Below are positions 53,201 to 60,822 of a DNA stretch of 63,578 nt, in pieces (the first letter of the stretch is position 1; each line of letters begins with the position of its first letter). The DNA is taken from positions 1 through 63,578 of the forward strand of contig JANJTQ010000199.1 in the NCBI GenBank assembly GCA_024711005.1. The letters are read 5' to 3'. Source of the stretch: Opitutaceae bacterium. GTDB lineage: Bacteria; Verrucomicrobiota; Verrucomicrobiia; Opitutales; Opitutaceae. A program made the translations under genes and the position numbers. The notes below the pieces were generated by a model. That model was not told the origin of the DNA. It was given only the letters and a program-made list of their open reading frames with translations, and searched no databases.

Positions 53201-53605
53201 ATCACCCAACTCGTTTCCGCTCACCAACCACGTCAGCAACTCCGGCTCGCGCTCAGGAGTGGCCGGATCCTTGTCGCGCCAGATGCCAACCCAATGCGGC
53301 TGGACATCGCTTCGCCCCACGGTTCCGGCGGCGACCGTCCCGGCGCCGGTGCCCAGATTGGAGGGCCCGCTCACCCGCTGGTCGGGCCCCGCGTGTTTTT
53401 GCAAATGCCCGAGTGCGACGCCGAGCGCGAACAGCGCGTTCTGTCGGGCGCTCGCAAGGTGCCGGCCGTTGGTGGCCACTTGCGCTTCAACACGCGTAAG
53501 ACTGGCGAGCGAAACCAGCAGGAGAACCAGGAACGCGAGCAGCGTGATGGTGATAAGCAGGGCGAAACCGGAGGTGGTTCGAGGGCGCTGTCGGGGCGAC
53601 TTCAT
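50243..53605 (-). CDS. very large pseudopilin-like protein, Verru_Chthon cassette A-like
   Basis: A 1,120-residue protein whose N-terminus is a prepilin-like leader (MKSPRQRPRTTSGF) followed by a long hydrophobic helix (ALLITITLLAFLVLLLVSLA). The rest is a large extracytoplasmic region without catalytic motifs, with WWIGDEGIKARVNLRDPH near the N-terminal third. The size and plan resemble the Verru_Chthon cassette A proteins, known from Verrucomicrobiota only by sequence; that match needs a profile search. ATG 53605 gives a normal leader; ATG 53644 is an in-frame alternative. A perfect operator copy lies 78 nt upstream. The downstream exported gene overlaps its stop. Confidence 0.72.
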   Translation of the reverse strand: MKSPRQRPRTTSGFALLITITLLAFLVLLLVSLASLTRVEAQVATNGRHLASARQNALFALGVALGHLQKHAGPDQRVSGPSNLGTGAGTVAAGTVGRSDVQPHWVGIWRDKDPATPEREPELLTWLVSGNELGDPLAETPAVGEGYAPGDDHVLLIGPGTVVPPSAPSATTPETRIIARKMPIEVPVANVPGQGGSDPITVGNYSWWIGDEGIKARVNLRDPHVSATDEANKRHRLQSARRMGIEAITGWDTYPANSERLEKGFSLSQHRLADTDAAFTGERFRTRFHDVTAASAGVLADSRNGGLKRDLSWLLSRLQLDGVDGFRAELNAVLPGAAPGAVFNPIISTASTLHGASFPVEIQENSPTWEQLWSFHNIGNETTDTPAGAFSGDGVDARMHSWNAHGIVPVLYKARLFGGLRLDGSGRPYIHLKVLVVLVNPYAVPINAADYLISIGSQNGTPGFYLRRGTGTSEVRHNELLGARFPRFHVRSEFAAGEARVFTLRHNAPGVSGWDAGRLCYDWNAEGPGQEPGKIFPLENDWDAGAASIACYKTAGGWELTAEQMAELDTKPLVLKGVNAGSLRATMLLGATAAFSENTVLQYLYHYDVGIGGGVANGHTIASVDAPSLQALWTPGGGFALRWRDAHDSSINRNYVHEANLRSLVHHGGSGTSLNPSPFKLAYEATENRWSGNLFVSDDNQRDQWGLFTQSANGQSTVPPVVVDAYTNLLFDVPRPRHPLNSLGQLQHFNAAGHLKNLPTATSFNSRWNRQGFVPAYAIANSHASPFVERDSVATGAAAGAYYDASFLLNDVLWDRFTLSSFPSAGNFDFATDVLVNHRYKPFRADIATGNAQAYRADAYAAPRNLFVAGAFNVNSTSVEAWRALFASLRGTDLGTDSDLNAPFPRTLFQTAGADQSKTGVHANAWTGFRDLTDAELDALATAIVNEVKTRGPFLSLSDFVNRRLADDATGLRGALQAAIDAANINNGVTTAPFTNQGLSSGTGSPIADDAHRQPNLIAGFPGWLLQGDLLQPLAPVLGSRSDTFLIRAYGDTINPVTGDCEGRAWCEAVVQRLPDYVEPRNGTTGNDPEDGPALLSVTNANFGRKFVVSSFRWLTPEDI

Positions 53606-53683
53606 GGGGTAAACGGGCCGAAGCCCAAAGCGGGTCGGTTTCATTACGCTGGATGCACCGCCAACGGAAAAGCCCCCCTCGGT

Positions 53684-53697
53684 TTGAAGCGGTTCAA
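53684..53697. promoter_or_regulatory. LacI-type operator, copy 9
   Basis: TTGAAGCGGTTCAA matches the consensus at every fixed position. It lies 78 nt before the pseudopilin-like start (39 nt from the alternative start 53644) and marks the right edge of the putative regulon. Confidence 0.76.
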
Positions 53698-53716
53698 CAC
53701 CGCACAGGCTCCGAGG

Positions 53717-54691
53717 TCACACCACGCGATCGAGCATCCCGTCGCCGCCTCGCATGAACGCGTCGAGGTTCGCCAGAAAATGTTTCACCAGTGCCAGGTC
53801 TTGATCGCTGCGACCGCCCGCCGTGTGCGGCGTGATAAAACAGTTCGGCGTCGTCCATAACCGGCTCGACGGCGGCAGCGGTTCCTCCGCAAACACGTCC
53901 AGATAAGCCGCGCCGAGTCGTCCGCTCTCCAGCGCCTGCACCAACGCCCCTTCGTCGACCGTGGTGCCGCGCCCGATGTTGTAGAAACGTGCGCCCGGTT
54001 TGCATGCGCCCAGCCGGCGCGCGTTGACGTAATTGCGCGACGCTTCGTTGTCCGGCAGCAGATTCACAATGTGGTCCGCCTCCGCCAGGACCGCGGTCAC
54101 CCGATCCTCCGCGATGATGTGCACGCCACGCTCGCTGTGTGTCTTGCGCCGCACCGCGTAGAGTTTCACGCCAAAGGGCGCGAGCAACTCCGTCAGGCGG
54201 CGCGCGATCGTGCCGTAGCCCAGCAACAACACGGTCTGCCCGTTCAACAACACCGACGCCGCGCGGTGCTCGAAAAACTTCCACTGCTTCCCCCCGAGTT
54301 GTTCCGCATGCGAGGCAAGCAACTGTCGTCCGAGCGCCAGCATCATCGCGAGCACGTGTTGCGCGCAGGGCTCGGCGAACACCGTCGAACTCGTCGTGAA
54401 CACCGATCCGCGCTCGCGAAAAGTCTCCAGAAACTCCGGGGTCTCGTAGCGGCCGTAGCCCGCGCTGGTCACGGCGACCCACTTGATACGCTTGAGCCGC
54501 AGACACTCCCCCGCATCCGGCTGGCCGAACACGACATCGGCTTTCTCAAGTCCGGCGTCGCCCTTCCCCGCGACAAGCACGGAGGCGGATCGCTGCTCCG
54601 CAAAGATCAATCGATGATCCGCCAGGCCGGTCGCAAGCAAGTGCTCGGCGGACGCTGAAAGAGCGGAGTTGCACCAAATCGTAAGACTCAT
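53717..54691 (-). CDS. D-2-hydroxyacid dehydrogenase family protein
   Basis: A 324-residue NAD(P)-dependent dehydrogenase. The Rossmann motif is LLLGYGTIARRL. Family catalytic elements are NIGRGTTVDEGAL (the Arg-bearing signature region), DVFAEEPLP (Glu) and CFITPHTAG (His). Such enzymes interconvert D-2-hydroxy acids and 2-keto acids, with substrates such as glyoxylate, hydroxypyruvate or phosphoglycerate-like compounds. ATG 54691 is preferred over TTG 54697. It is divergent from the MFS transporter, and the pair may handle a hydroxy acid from carbohydrate breakdown. Confidence 0.87.
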   Translation of the reverse strand: MSLTIWCNSALSASAEHLLATGLADHRLIFAEQRSASVLVAGKGDAGLEKADVVFGQPDAGECLRLKRIKWVAVTSAGYGRYETPEFLETFRERGSVFTTSSTVFAEPCAQHVLAMMLALGRQLLASHAEQLGGKQWKFFEHRAASVLLNGQTVLLLGYGTIARRLTELLAPFGVKLYAVRRKTHSERGVHIIAEDRVTAVLAEADHIVNLLPDNEASRNYVNARRLGACKPGARFYNIGRGTTVDEGALVQALESGRLGAAYLDVFAEEPLPPSSRLWTTPNCFITPHTAGGRSDQDLALVKHFLANLDAFMRGGDGMLDRVV

Positions 54692-54756
54692 GCTCAACGC
54701 CTATTCAAACTCGCGCCGTCTTCCAGCCCGCATCCGGTCACGCCTGCATCTTTCCT

Positions 54757-54823
54757 CTTTCTCTTACTCTTTCTCTTTCGTCAGGAAATCCCGGTGGAGT
54801 CAGGGAGAAAGATTAAGAGAAAG
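54757..54823. repeat. imperfect inverted repeat, pyrimidine/purine-rich
   Basis: CTTTCTCTTACTCTTTCTC (54757-54775) and its near-perfect reverse complement GAGAAAGATTAAGAGAAAG (54805-54823), with one mismatch and a 29-nt loop, lie between the divergent dehydrogenase and MFS genes. It may be a hairpin with a regulatory role or a fragment of a repeat family. Confidence 0.7.
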
Positions 54824-54889
54824 GGGAAAGAACCGGAATACCGCCGTACGGGAGTTGCCTTGAGCCACTCCACCTATTCGCTTCGCTGA

Positions 54890-56059
54890 ATGTCCGCCGA
54901 GTCCGCCCATCCACGCGCCCGTCTGCTCACGCTGCTTTGCTACGGCGCGATGATGAGCCTCGCGATCGGCATCAACCTGCTGCCCGTCTTCCTCACTACA
55001 CTGAGCGCGACGTACGGCGGCGCGGAGGGACTCACCGCCGAACAACTGGGCCGCCTCGGAGCGCTCGCCTTCGCCGGTCTGGTCGTCGGCATTCTCGTGA
55101 CCGGCCCGCTCGCCGACCGCTGGGGGACCAAACCCTTTGCGCTGCTGGGCAACGGTCTCATCGCCGGCAGTCTGTTCGCCATGGCGTTTGCACCCGGCTA
55201 TGCGTCGCTCGGCGTCGCCATCTTCTTTATGGGTCTCGGCGCGGGCGTCATCGACATGGTGCTGAGCCCGGTCGTATCCGCACTCCATCCCACGCGTCGC
55301 GCCGTCGCGCTCAACTGGCTGCATTCGTTCTACTGCGTCGGCGCCGCCGTGACTGTCCTCGCCGGCTCGATCGCCCTTCGCGCCGGGCTCGGCTGGCGGG
55401 GCTCGTGCCTCGTGTTGGCTCCATTGCCTCTGTTCCTGCTGGTGGCCTTCGCGACGCTCACCTTTCCCGCGGGTGCTCACGAAAGCGTGCGCACCTCCGT
55501 GCGCGAGTTGCTCAAACAACGTTGGTTTCTGCTCGCGGTCATCGGCATCTTTCTCGGCGGCGCCACCGAGCTGGGCATGGCCCAATGGCTTCCCGCCTAC
55601 GCCGAATCCTCCCTCGGCTTCCCCACGTGGGTCGGCGGTGGCGCGCTTCTGCTGTTCTCCGTCGCGATGGCGCTCGGCCGCATGGTCGTCGGCGCGGTCG
55701 GAGCCAAAATCGACGCCTTCCGCATGATGGCGTGGAGCTGCGCGACCTCCGTCGTGTTTTTTCTGCTGGGCTCGTTCCTGCCCGTCCCGTCTCTCGCGCT
55801 GACGGCCTGCATCCTCGTCGGCTTCACCGGAAGCTGCCTGTGGCCGACCATGCTCGCGGTCACCGCCGATCGTTATCCGTCGGGCGGCGCAAGCATGTTC
55901 GGCGCGCTCGCCGCGCTGGGTAACGCCGGCGGTATCTTTATGCCTTGGGTGGTGGGCTGGATCGCGGATCGAAGCGACCTGCATTGGGGCCTTGCCGTCT
56001 CCGCGCTCGCCCCGTTGCTGATGCTGCCGCTCGTCCTGTTCCTCCGCGCGACTCGTTGA
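54890..56059 (+). CDS. MFS transporter
   Basis: A 389-residue membrane protein with about 12 hydrophobic helices and the MFS motif GPLADRWGTKP between helices 2 and 3. It resembles the fucose/glucose permease-like branch (LLPVFLTTLSATYGGAEGLT at the N-terminus and WLPAYAESSLGFPTWVGGGAL in the middle). It probably imports a sugar or sugar acid. It is divergent from a D-2-hydroxyacid dehydrogenase and convergent with the degenerate GH-like gene. Confidence 0.85.
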   Translation: MSAESAHPRARLLTLLCYGAMMSLAIGINLLPVFLTTLSATYGGAEGLTAEQLGRLGALAFAGLVVGILVTGPLADRWGTKPFALLGNGLIAGSLFAMAFAPGYASLGVAIFFMGLGAGVIDMVLSPVVSALHPTRRAVALNWLHSFYCVGAAVTVLAGSIALRAGLGWRGSCLVLAPLPLFLLVAFATLTFPAGAHESVRTSVRELLKQRWFLLAVIGIFLGGATELGMAQWLPAYAESSLGFPTWVGGGALLLFSVAMALGRMVVGAVGAKIDAFRMMAWSCATSVVFFLLGSFLPVPSLALTACILVGFTGSCLWPTMLAVTADRYPSGGASMFGALAALGNAGGIFMPWVVGWIADRSDLHWGLAVSALAPLLMLPLVLFLRATR

Positions 56060-56107
56060 GTTCACGCACCGGCCGCCTCGTTCTCCATCCTCGTTAGCTC
56101 CGAACCG

Positions 56108-56123
56108 CGCCTGCAAGCAGGCG
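56108..56123. repeat. short hairpin between convergent genes
   Basis: CGCCTGC and GCAGGCG separated by AA form a 7-bp stem in the spacer between the MFS gene and the convergent GH-like gene. It may help termination, though no T-run follows. A similar CCTGCTTGCAG sequence lies in another convergent spacer at 2981-2991. Confidence 0.4.
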
Positions 56124-56145
56124 GCCTACCTCTGAAGAAACCCCA

Positions 56146-57441
56146 TCAGGCCTTCGCGGCTTTCCATCGCAGACGCTCCGCGCGCGCGTTGATCTGCACG
56201 ATCAGTTCGACGTGTTCGAGCGCCTCGCGGTCGTCGACATGGACCAGGCCGGAACCAAACGGCGGCACTTCGTCCAGCTCGTCCGCCCAACGCGCCCATT
56301 CGTACCCCGCCACCGCCGGATGCCCGCACGCCGTCGTGAGCGCCCGCCGCCCGTCGCGCAGCATGCGCTCGATGCGCGTTGGCCCGGTATGATCGCTGAA
56401 GGATGCCGTGCGAAACCGTTCGTTGGACAAACCGCACGCGGCAAGCAGCAGCGGCATCCCCGTCGCCTCCGTATACGTCTTCGCCTGCAACTCGAACTCC
56501 GATGCATGGCATTGCCATGACAGCACGTCCACCTGCGGATACACACATTCGTCCAGCACCGCCTGCCCGGGCGGACGCGCGAAGCGGCAGCCCAGAATCA
56601 GGTGATCCGGATCGTGGCGACGCAGCGCGTCCGCCGTCGTCGTAAAATACCGATGCGCGAACTCGCGTGCGAAACGCGCCTCGTCGCGAAGGTAACCCGC
56701 GGTGGCCAGCGGCCGCTCCGCCAGCGTGCGCTGGCGAATCACCTCCCGGTTCGGCAGATCGATGTTCCACTCGCGGGCCAGCGACGCCAGATCGCCTCCA
56801 TGTGAGGCGAGCACGAATTCCCACGCGGCATGATACGCCGCAAATCCCGGTTCGAGCCCAAGGCAGATCTGCAGCAAGGAGGGCCGGTCGGCGTGCGGTT
56901 CACCCCAGCCCGGAGCGTCGTCGGTGTAATACCCGACAAAATCCTCCCGTCCCACCCACGACGCCGTCGCCGCGATCGCCCGCGCATCGCACGCGGCAAG
57001 CCAGCCGGGATCGAACACGTCGGGCAAATGCACGCCGTGCCGCCGAATCACCGGCACCCCGGCGCCGCGGAAATCCACCACCGAGGTCGCATAGAGTCCG
57101 CCCGTCGCAAGCGACGGATCCGCCCAAGGACCCAGTGTATTCACTTTCCAACTATGCAAACGCGACAAAGCGGCGCGGGCGAAGCCGGACGCGTCGTCGC
57201 GACCGTGCGTGTTGTCCACCGCCAGCGCATAGGCCCCGCGATGCTCCGGCGGCGGACCGGCGCGTCCGTGGCGATTGACCGCCGCGACGGCCTTCACAAA
57301 GAACGGTTGATCGTGCGGATCGACGAACCACCACTGACCGGCGGCGGTTTGCCCGACGCGGAAAAACCCCTCGCGTCCCCGCAATGTTTCCGGCCTGAAC
57401 GAGGAAAGATCGGGCGCCTGGGCATCGCGGGGTTTTGCCAT
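56146..57441 (-). CDS. clan GH-A-like protein with apparently degenerate active site
   Basis: A 431-residue protein without a signal peptide, resembling agarase/beta-galactosidase-like TIM-barrel glycosidases. Family-like regions are QWWFVDPHDQPFFVKAVAAV at the N-terminus, WKVNTLGPWADP and FVGYYTDDAPGW. In active relatives the last segment usually reads GYF-DNE-x-x-W with an acid/base Glu; here the Glu is absent. The later strand, PLLLAACGLSNERF, lacks the usual nucleophile Glu. This suggests a non-catalytic or divergent member. Assignment is by motif only. Confidence 0.6.
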   Translation of the reverse strand: MAKPRDAQAPDLSSFRPETLRGREGFFRVGQTAAGQWWFVDPHDQPFFVKAVAAVNRHGRAGPPPEHRGAYALAVDNTHGRDDASGFARAALSRLHSWKVNTLGPWADPSLATGGLYATSVVDFRGAGVPVIRRHGVHLPDVFDPGWLAACDARAIAATASWVGREDFVGYYTDDAPGWGEPHADRPSLLQICLGLEPGFAAYHAAWEFVLASHGGDLASLAREWNIDLPNREVIRQRTLAERPLATAGYLRDEARFAREFAHRYFTTTADALRRHDPDHLILGCRFARPPGQAVLDECVYPQVDVLSWQCHASEFELQAKTYTEATGMPLLLAACGLSNERFRTASFSDHTGPTRIERMLRDGRRALTTACGHPAVAGYEWARWADELDEVPPFGSGLVHVDDREALEHVELIVQINARAERLRWKAAKA

Positions 57442-57741
57442 GGGCCCAGGTCATTAGCGGATGCGAACGTCGATGAGAAGCCCTCACCGCATGCGGCGAG
57501 GTGTGATTCAAACCGGTCCAGCGGGACGTCCGGTGTAGCCGCGTCCGTGTCGGGCGCGCGGTTTGAAGACGAGAAGAGGGGAACCGGTGCGGTACGGCCC
57601 GACACGACCGTGGCTACACCGGCCCCGTTTCGCTTTGATCGCCCGCCATCCGATCTCTCGGGGCTCCAAACCCCGGCTTGCAGTTAAAGAACGGAGAAAT
57701 GCATATTCATTAAATTAAGCCCGTCGTTTGGCCCTTACATT
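57442..57741. other. intergenic region holding a REP-like element
   Basis: These 300 bases separate the divergent GH-like gene and the DUF2339 gene. The main feature is a long inverted repeat at 57530-57622. The last 50 bases before the DUF2339 start are A+T-rich (GAAATGCATATTCATTAAAT) and may carry its promoter. No gene is seen. Confidence 0.55.
57530..57622. repeat. REP-like long inverted repeat
   Basis: A 26-nt arm starting CCGGTGTAGCC (57530-57555) pairs with 57597-57622 (ending GGCTACACCGG), with three mismatches and a 41-nt loop. The GC-rich long stem in an intergenic spacer is typical of REP/BIME elements mobilised by RAYT transposases. No transposase gene lies nearby. Confidence 0.7.
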
Positions 57742-60700
57742 ATGGAAGCCTTCATCCTCCTGCTGGTGTTGTTTTTGGTGGCGGTGTGGTTCGTCCTGCC
57801 CATCTGGATGATCATCAACGTGCGACACGTTCGCCGGGAAAACAGCGAGCTCGCGGGCCGCATGCAGGAACTCGAATGGGAACTGCGCGAAATCAAGAGC
57901 CGCCCCGTGGCCAAGTCGTCCACGCCCGCCGCGGTTCCCAAGAGTCCTGCGGCACCCGACGTCCGCGTGCCTCCTATCCAGACAGTCGCGGAACCGGCCC
58001 CGCGCCCGGCGCCGGCAACCGCAACGGTCCCTCCGGCGCCATCGGTCGTTTCCGAGCCGGGGCGCGCCACGCCGTCTCCGCCGCCCGACGACCTGACTTC
58101 CGCCCCGTTCGTCCGACGGGGCCCACCCGCGTTGCCGGCCACGCCGCCACCGGCGAAGGCAACACCTCCACGCACTCCCGTGATCAACTGGGAGTTATTC
58201 ATGGGCGTGAAGCTCCTGGCCTGGGCCAGCGGGCTCGCCCTGTTTCTCGGCGTGGCGTTCTTCGTCAAATACTCCTTCGAGAACGACCTCATCCCTCCGG
58301 AAGTACGGGTCGCGCTGGGCTTCCTCACCGGTGCGGGCCTGATGGCGGCCGGTGTGGTGCTCGCGCGCAAACGCTACGCCGTGGCCGGCCAGACATTCTG
58401 CGCCACCGGCACGGTCATCCTCTACGCAGTCACCTTTGCCTGCCATGCGCTGTATCATTTCGCGGCCTTCGGAGCCGTGCCGACGTTCGTCCTGATGGTC
58501 CTGATCACCGCGGCCGCCTTCTTGTTGGCGGTGCGACTCGAAGCGCGGGTCGTCGCGGTGCTGGGCATGCTGGGCGGCTTTTTAACCCCCGTCCTGATTT
58601 CGACCGGCCAGGATAATCCATTGGGTCTTTTCGGTTATCTCGCGCTGCTCGACATCGGCTTGATCGCGGTCGCGCTGCACCGGCGCTGGCATGTTCTCGT
58701 GCCGCTGGGCGCAGCCGGAACCGTGCTGATGCAGATCGGTTGGATGGTGAAGTTTTTCACGGCGGCGAAATTCCACACCGCGATCATCGTGAGCCTCGGG
58801 TTCATCGCCCTTTTCCTCCTCGCCGTAATCGTGGCACGCCGGCTCCGTCAGGCCACTCAACCGCTGATCGCCACGGCCATGGCCCTGCCGTTCGTGGGGT
58901 TCCTCTCCGGTTTGCACTTCATCGGCTACCCCGGTCTGGCCGCGAAACCGGGAACGCTTTTCACGTTTGTGCTGCTGGCCGACGCCGCCGTTCTCGCCCT
59001 CGCCTGGATGGAAACGTCCGCAAGAAAAGCACTCACCGTCGCCGGCGTCGTTGTCTTCGTGTTGCTCGCAATCTGGACCGAAGCCCACCTCACGCTCGCA
59101 CTCCTTCCGTGGGCGCTCGCGATCTACCTCGGCTTCGCCGCACTGCACACGGCCGGTCCACTCGTTCTGACTCGCCGCGATCCGGACGCCGACTCCGCGG
59201 GCTGGAGCCAACTCTGGCCGGTGCTCACGCTGGTGCTCATGCTCGGCAGCCTTTCCCGCCTTCCCGTGGTGCCGATACTATTCTGGCCCGGCGTGCTGGC
59301 GCTTGATCTTCTGGCCATCTGGCTTGCCGTCGTCACCGCGTCGCTGATCGGACTGATCGCCGTGTTGGTGCTCACGTTGGTGGCGACCGGACTATGGGTG
59401 TTTAAGGTGCCCGCCGACCTCACCACCTTGCCGTCGCTTCTCATCGTGGTGGGCGGATTCGCCGTCCTGTTCTTCTTCGCCGGCCTCTGGGTGGTTCGGC
59501 GGCTCGGCGGTCGCCTGAACCTCTCGCTCCCCGGAGCATTGCAACTGCCCGGAGACGTGCGGGCTCAGGTCCCTTCGCTTTCGGTACTGCTGCCGTTCGC
59601 CCTGCTCGTGATGGTGGTGGCGCGTCTGCCGCTGGCCGATCCGTCGCCGGTGTTCGGACTCGCCTTGCTGTTGGTCGTGCTGGCGCTCGGACTGTCCCGC
59701 GTCCTCATGCTCGCCTGGTTGCCCGCCGCCACCTTGATCGGTGTGCTCGCACTCGAACACGCCTGGCATCAACACCTGTTCACCCCGGGACAGGGGCTGC
59801 TCGCGCTCGGCTGGTACCTGCTGTTCTATGCGGGCTTCACGGTCTTTCCGTTCGTCTTTCGGAAGGCCTTCGAAAACGAGCGCGGTCCGTGGATCGTCGC
59901 GGCGCTCGCCGGCCCGTTGCATTTTCCGCTCGTTCACCGGGTGGTCGGCGCAACCTGGCCCAACGATCTCATGGGACTGCTGCCCGTGGCCCTCGCCCTG
60001 CCGGCGCTGGCCAGCCTGGTCGTCGTACTTCGAACCACGCCTGCCGATCATCCGCTGCGCCTCGGACGTCTCGCGTGGTTCGGCGGAAGCGCGCTGTTCT
60101 TCATTACGCTGGTCTTCCCGATTCAGTTCGACCGGCAATGGATCACGCTCGGCTGGGCGCTCGAAGGCGCCGCGCTGCTGTGGCTTTTCCACCGCCTACC
60201 GCATCCGGGCCTGCGCCTGACCGGTGTGGCATTGCTGGTCGCCGCGTTTGTCCGGCTGGCGCTCAACCCCGCCGTACTCAGTTACCACACGCGCGGCGAC
60301 GCACCGATTTTCAACTGGTATCTCTATGCCTACGGGGTGACGACTCTCGCCCTGTTCGTCGGCGCGCGCTTGCTCGCGCCACCTCGCGACCGCGTGCTCG
60401 GTTCGTCGGCTCCGGCACTGCTCAACACCCTCGGCGTCGTGCTGCTGTTTCTTTTGGTCAACATCGAGATCGCCGACTTCTTCAGCCCGAGCGCCAGCAC
60501 GCTCACCTTCGAGTTCTCTGGAAACCTGGCGCGCGACATGACCTACACCATCGCCTGGGCGCTCTTCGCTCTGGCGTTGCTCGTCGCCGGCATCTGGAAA
60601 CGCCAGCGTCCCGCGCGTTACGCCGCCCTCGCCCTGCTGAGCGTTGCGTTGCTCAAACTCTTCTTCCACGACCTCGCCAACCTCGGACAACTCTACCGCA

Positions 60701-60822
60701 TCGGCGCGCTCGTTGCCGTCGCGGTCATCGCGATGGCCGCTTCCTTCCTCTATCAACGTTTCCTGCCGTCCTCCCATGATGCCGCTTCCCTCCCCGACCC
60801 GGTCGATCCGCCCGCGCGCTAA
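57742..60822 (+). CDS. DUF2339 polytopic membrane protein
   Basis: A 1,026-residue inner-membrane protein. Residues 1-28 are a membrane helix, followed by a short coiled coil (ENSELAGRMQELEWELREIK) and a Pro/Ala-rich linker (about 55-150). More than 20 transmembrane helices fill the rest. The DUF2339 signature is WELFMGVKLLAWASGLALFL, then FVKYSFENDLIPPEVRVALG. The function is unknown; it may act in envelope maintenance. It overlaps the next gene by 47 nt; DUF2339 and DUF3999 genes are commonly paired. Confidence 0.87.
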   Translation: MEAFILLLVLFLVAVWFVLPIWMIINVRHVRRENSELAGRMQELEWELREIKSRPVAKSSTPAAVPKSPAAPDVRVPPIQTVAEPAPRPAPATATVPPAPSVVSEPGRATPSPPPDDLTSAPFVRRGPPALPATPPPAKATPPRTPVINWELFMGVKLLAWASGLALFLGVAFFVKYSFENDLIPPEVRVALGFLTGAGLMAAGVVLARKRYAVAGQTFCATGTVILYAVTFACHALYHFAAFGAVPTFVLMVLITAAAFLLAVRLEARVVAVLGMLGGFLTPVLISTGQDNPLGLFGYLALLDIGLIAVALHRRWHVLVPLGAAGTVLMQIGWMVKFFTAAKFHTAIIVSLGFIALFLLAVIVARRLRQATQPLIATAMALPFVGFLSGLHFIGYPGLAAKPGTLFTFVLLADAAVLALAWMETSARKALTVAGVVVFVLLAIWTEAHLTLALLPWALAIYLGFAALHTAGPLVLTRRDPDADSAGWSQLWPVLTLVLMLGSLSRLPVVPILFWPGVLALDLLAIWLAVVTASLIGLIAVLVLTLVATGLWVFKVPADLTTLPSLLIVVGGFAVLFFFAGLWVVRRLGGRLNLSLPGALQLPGDVRAQVPSLSVLLPFALLVMVVARLPLADPSPVFGLALLLVVLALGLSRVLMLAWLPAATLIGVLALEHAWHQHLFTPGQGLLALGWYLLFYAGFTVFPFVFRKAFENERGPWIVAALAGPLHFPLVHRVVGATWPNDLMGLLPVALALPALASLVVVLRTTPADHPLRLGRLAWFGGSALFFITLVFPIQFDRQWITLGWALEGAALLWLFHRLPHPGLRLTGVALLVAAFVRLALNPAVLSYHTRGDAPIFNWYLYAYGVTTLALFVGARLLAPPRDRVLGSSAPALLNTLGVVLLFLLVNIEIADFFSPSASTLTFEFSGNLARDMTYTIAWALFALALLVAGIWKRQRPARYAALALLSVALLKLFFHDLANLGQLYRIGALVAVAVIAMAASFLYQRFLPSSHDAASLPDPVDPPAR

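Noticed and set aside
50141-53860. A 1,239-codon open frame on the plus strand opposite the giant pseudopilin-like gene
   Set aside because: It is antisense to a gene with a clear prepilin leader, operator and coupled partner. Its protein is low-complexity Gly/Arg/Val without domains, as expected for a shadow frame in GC-rich DNA.
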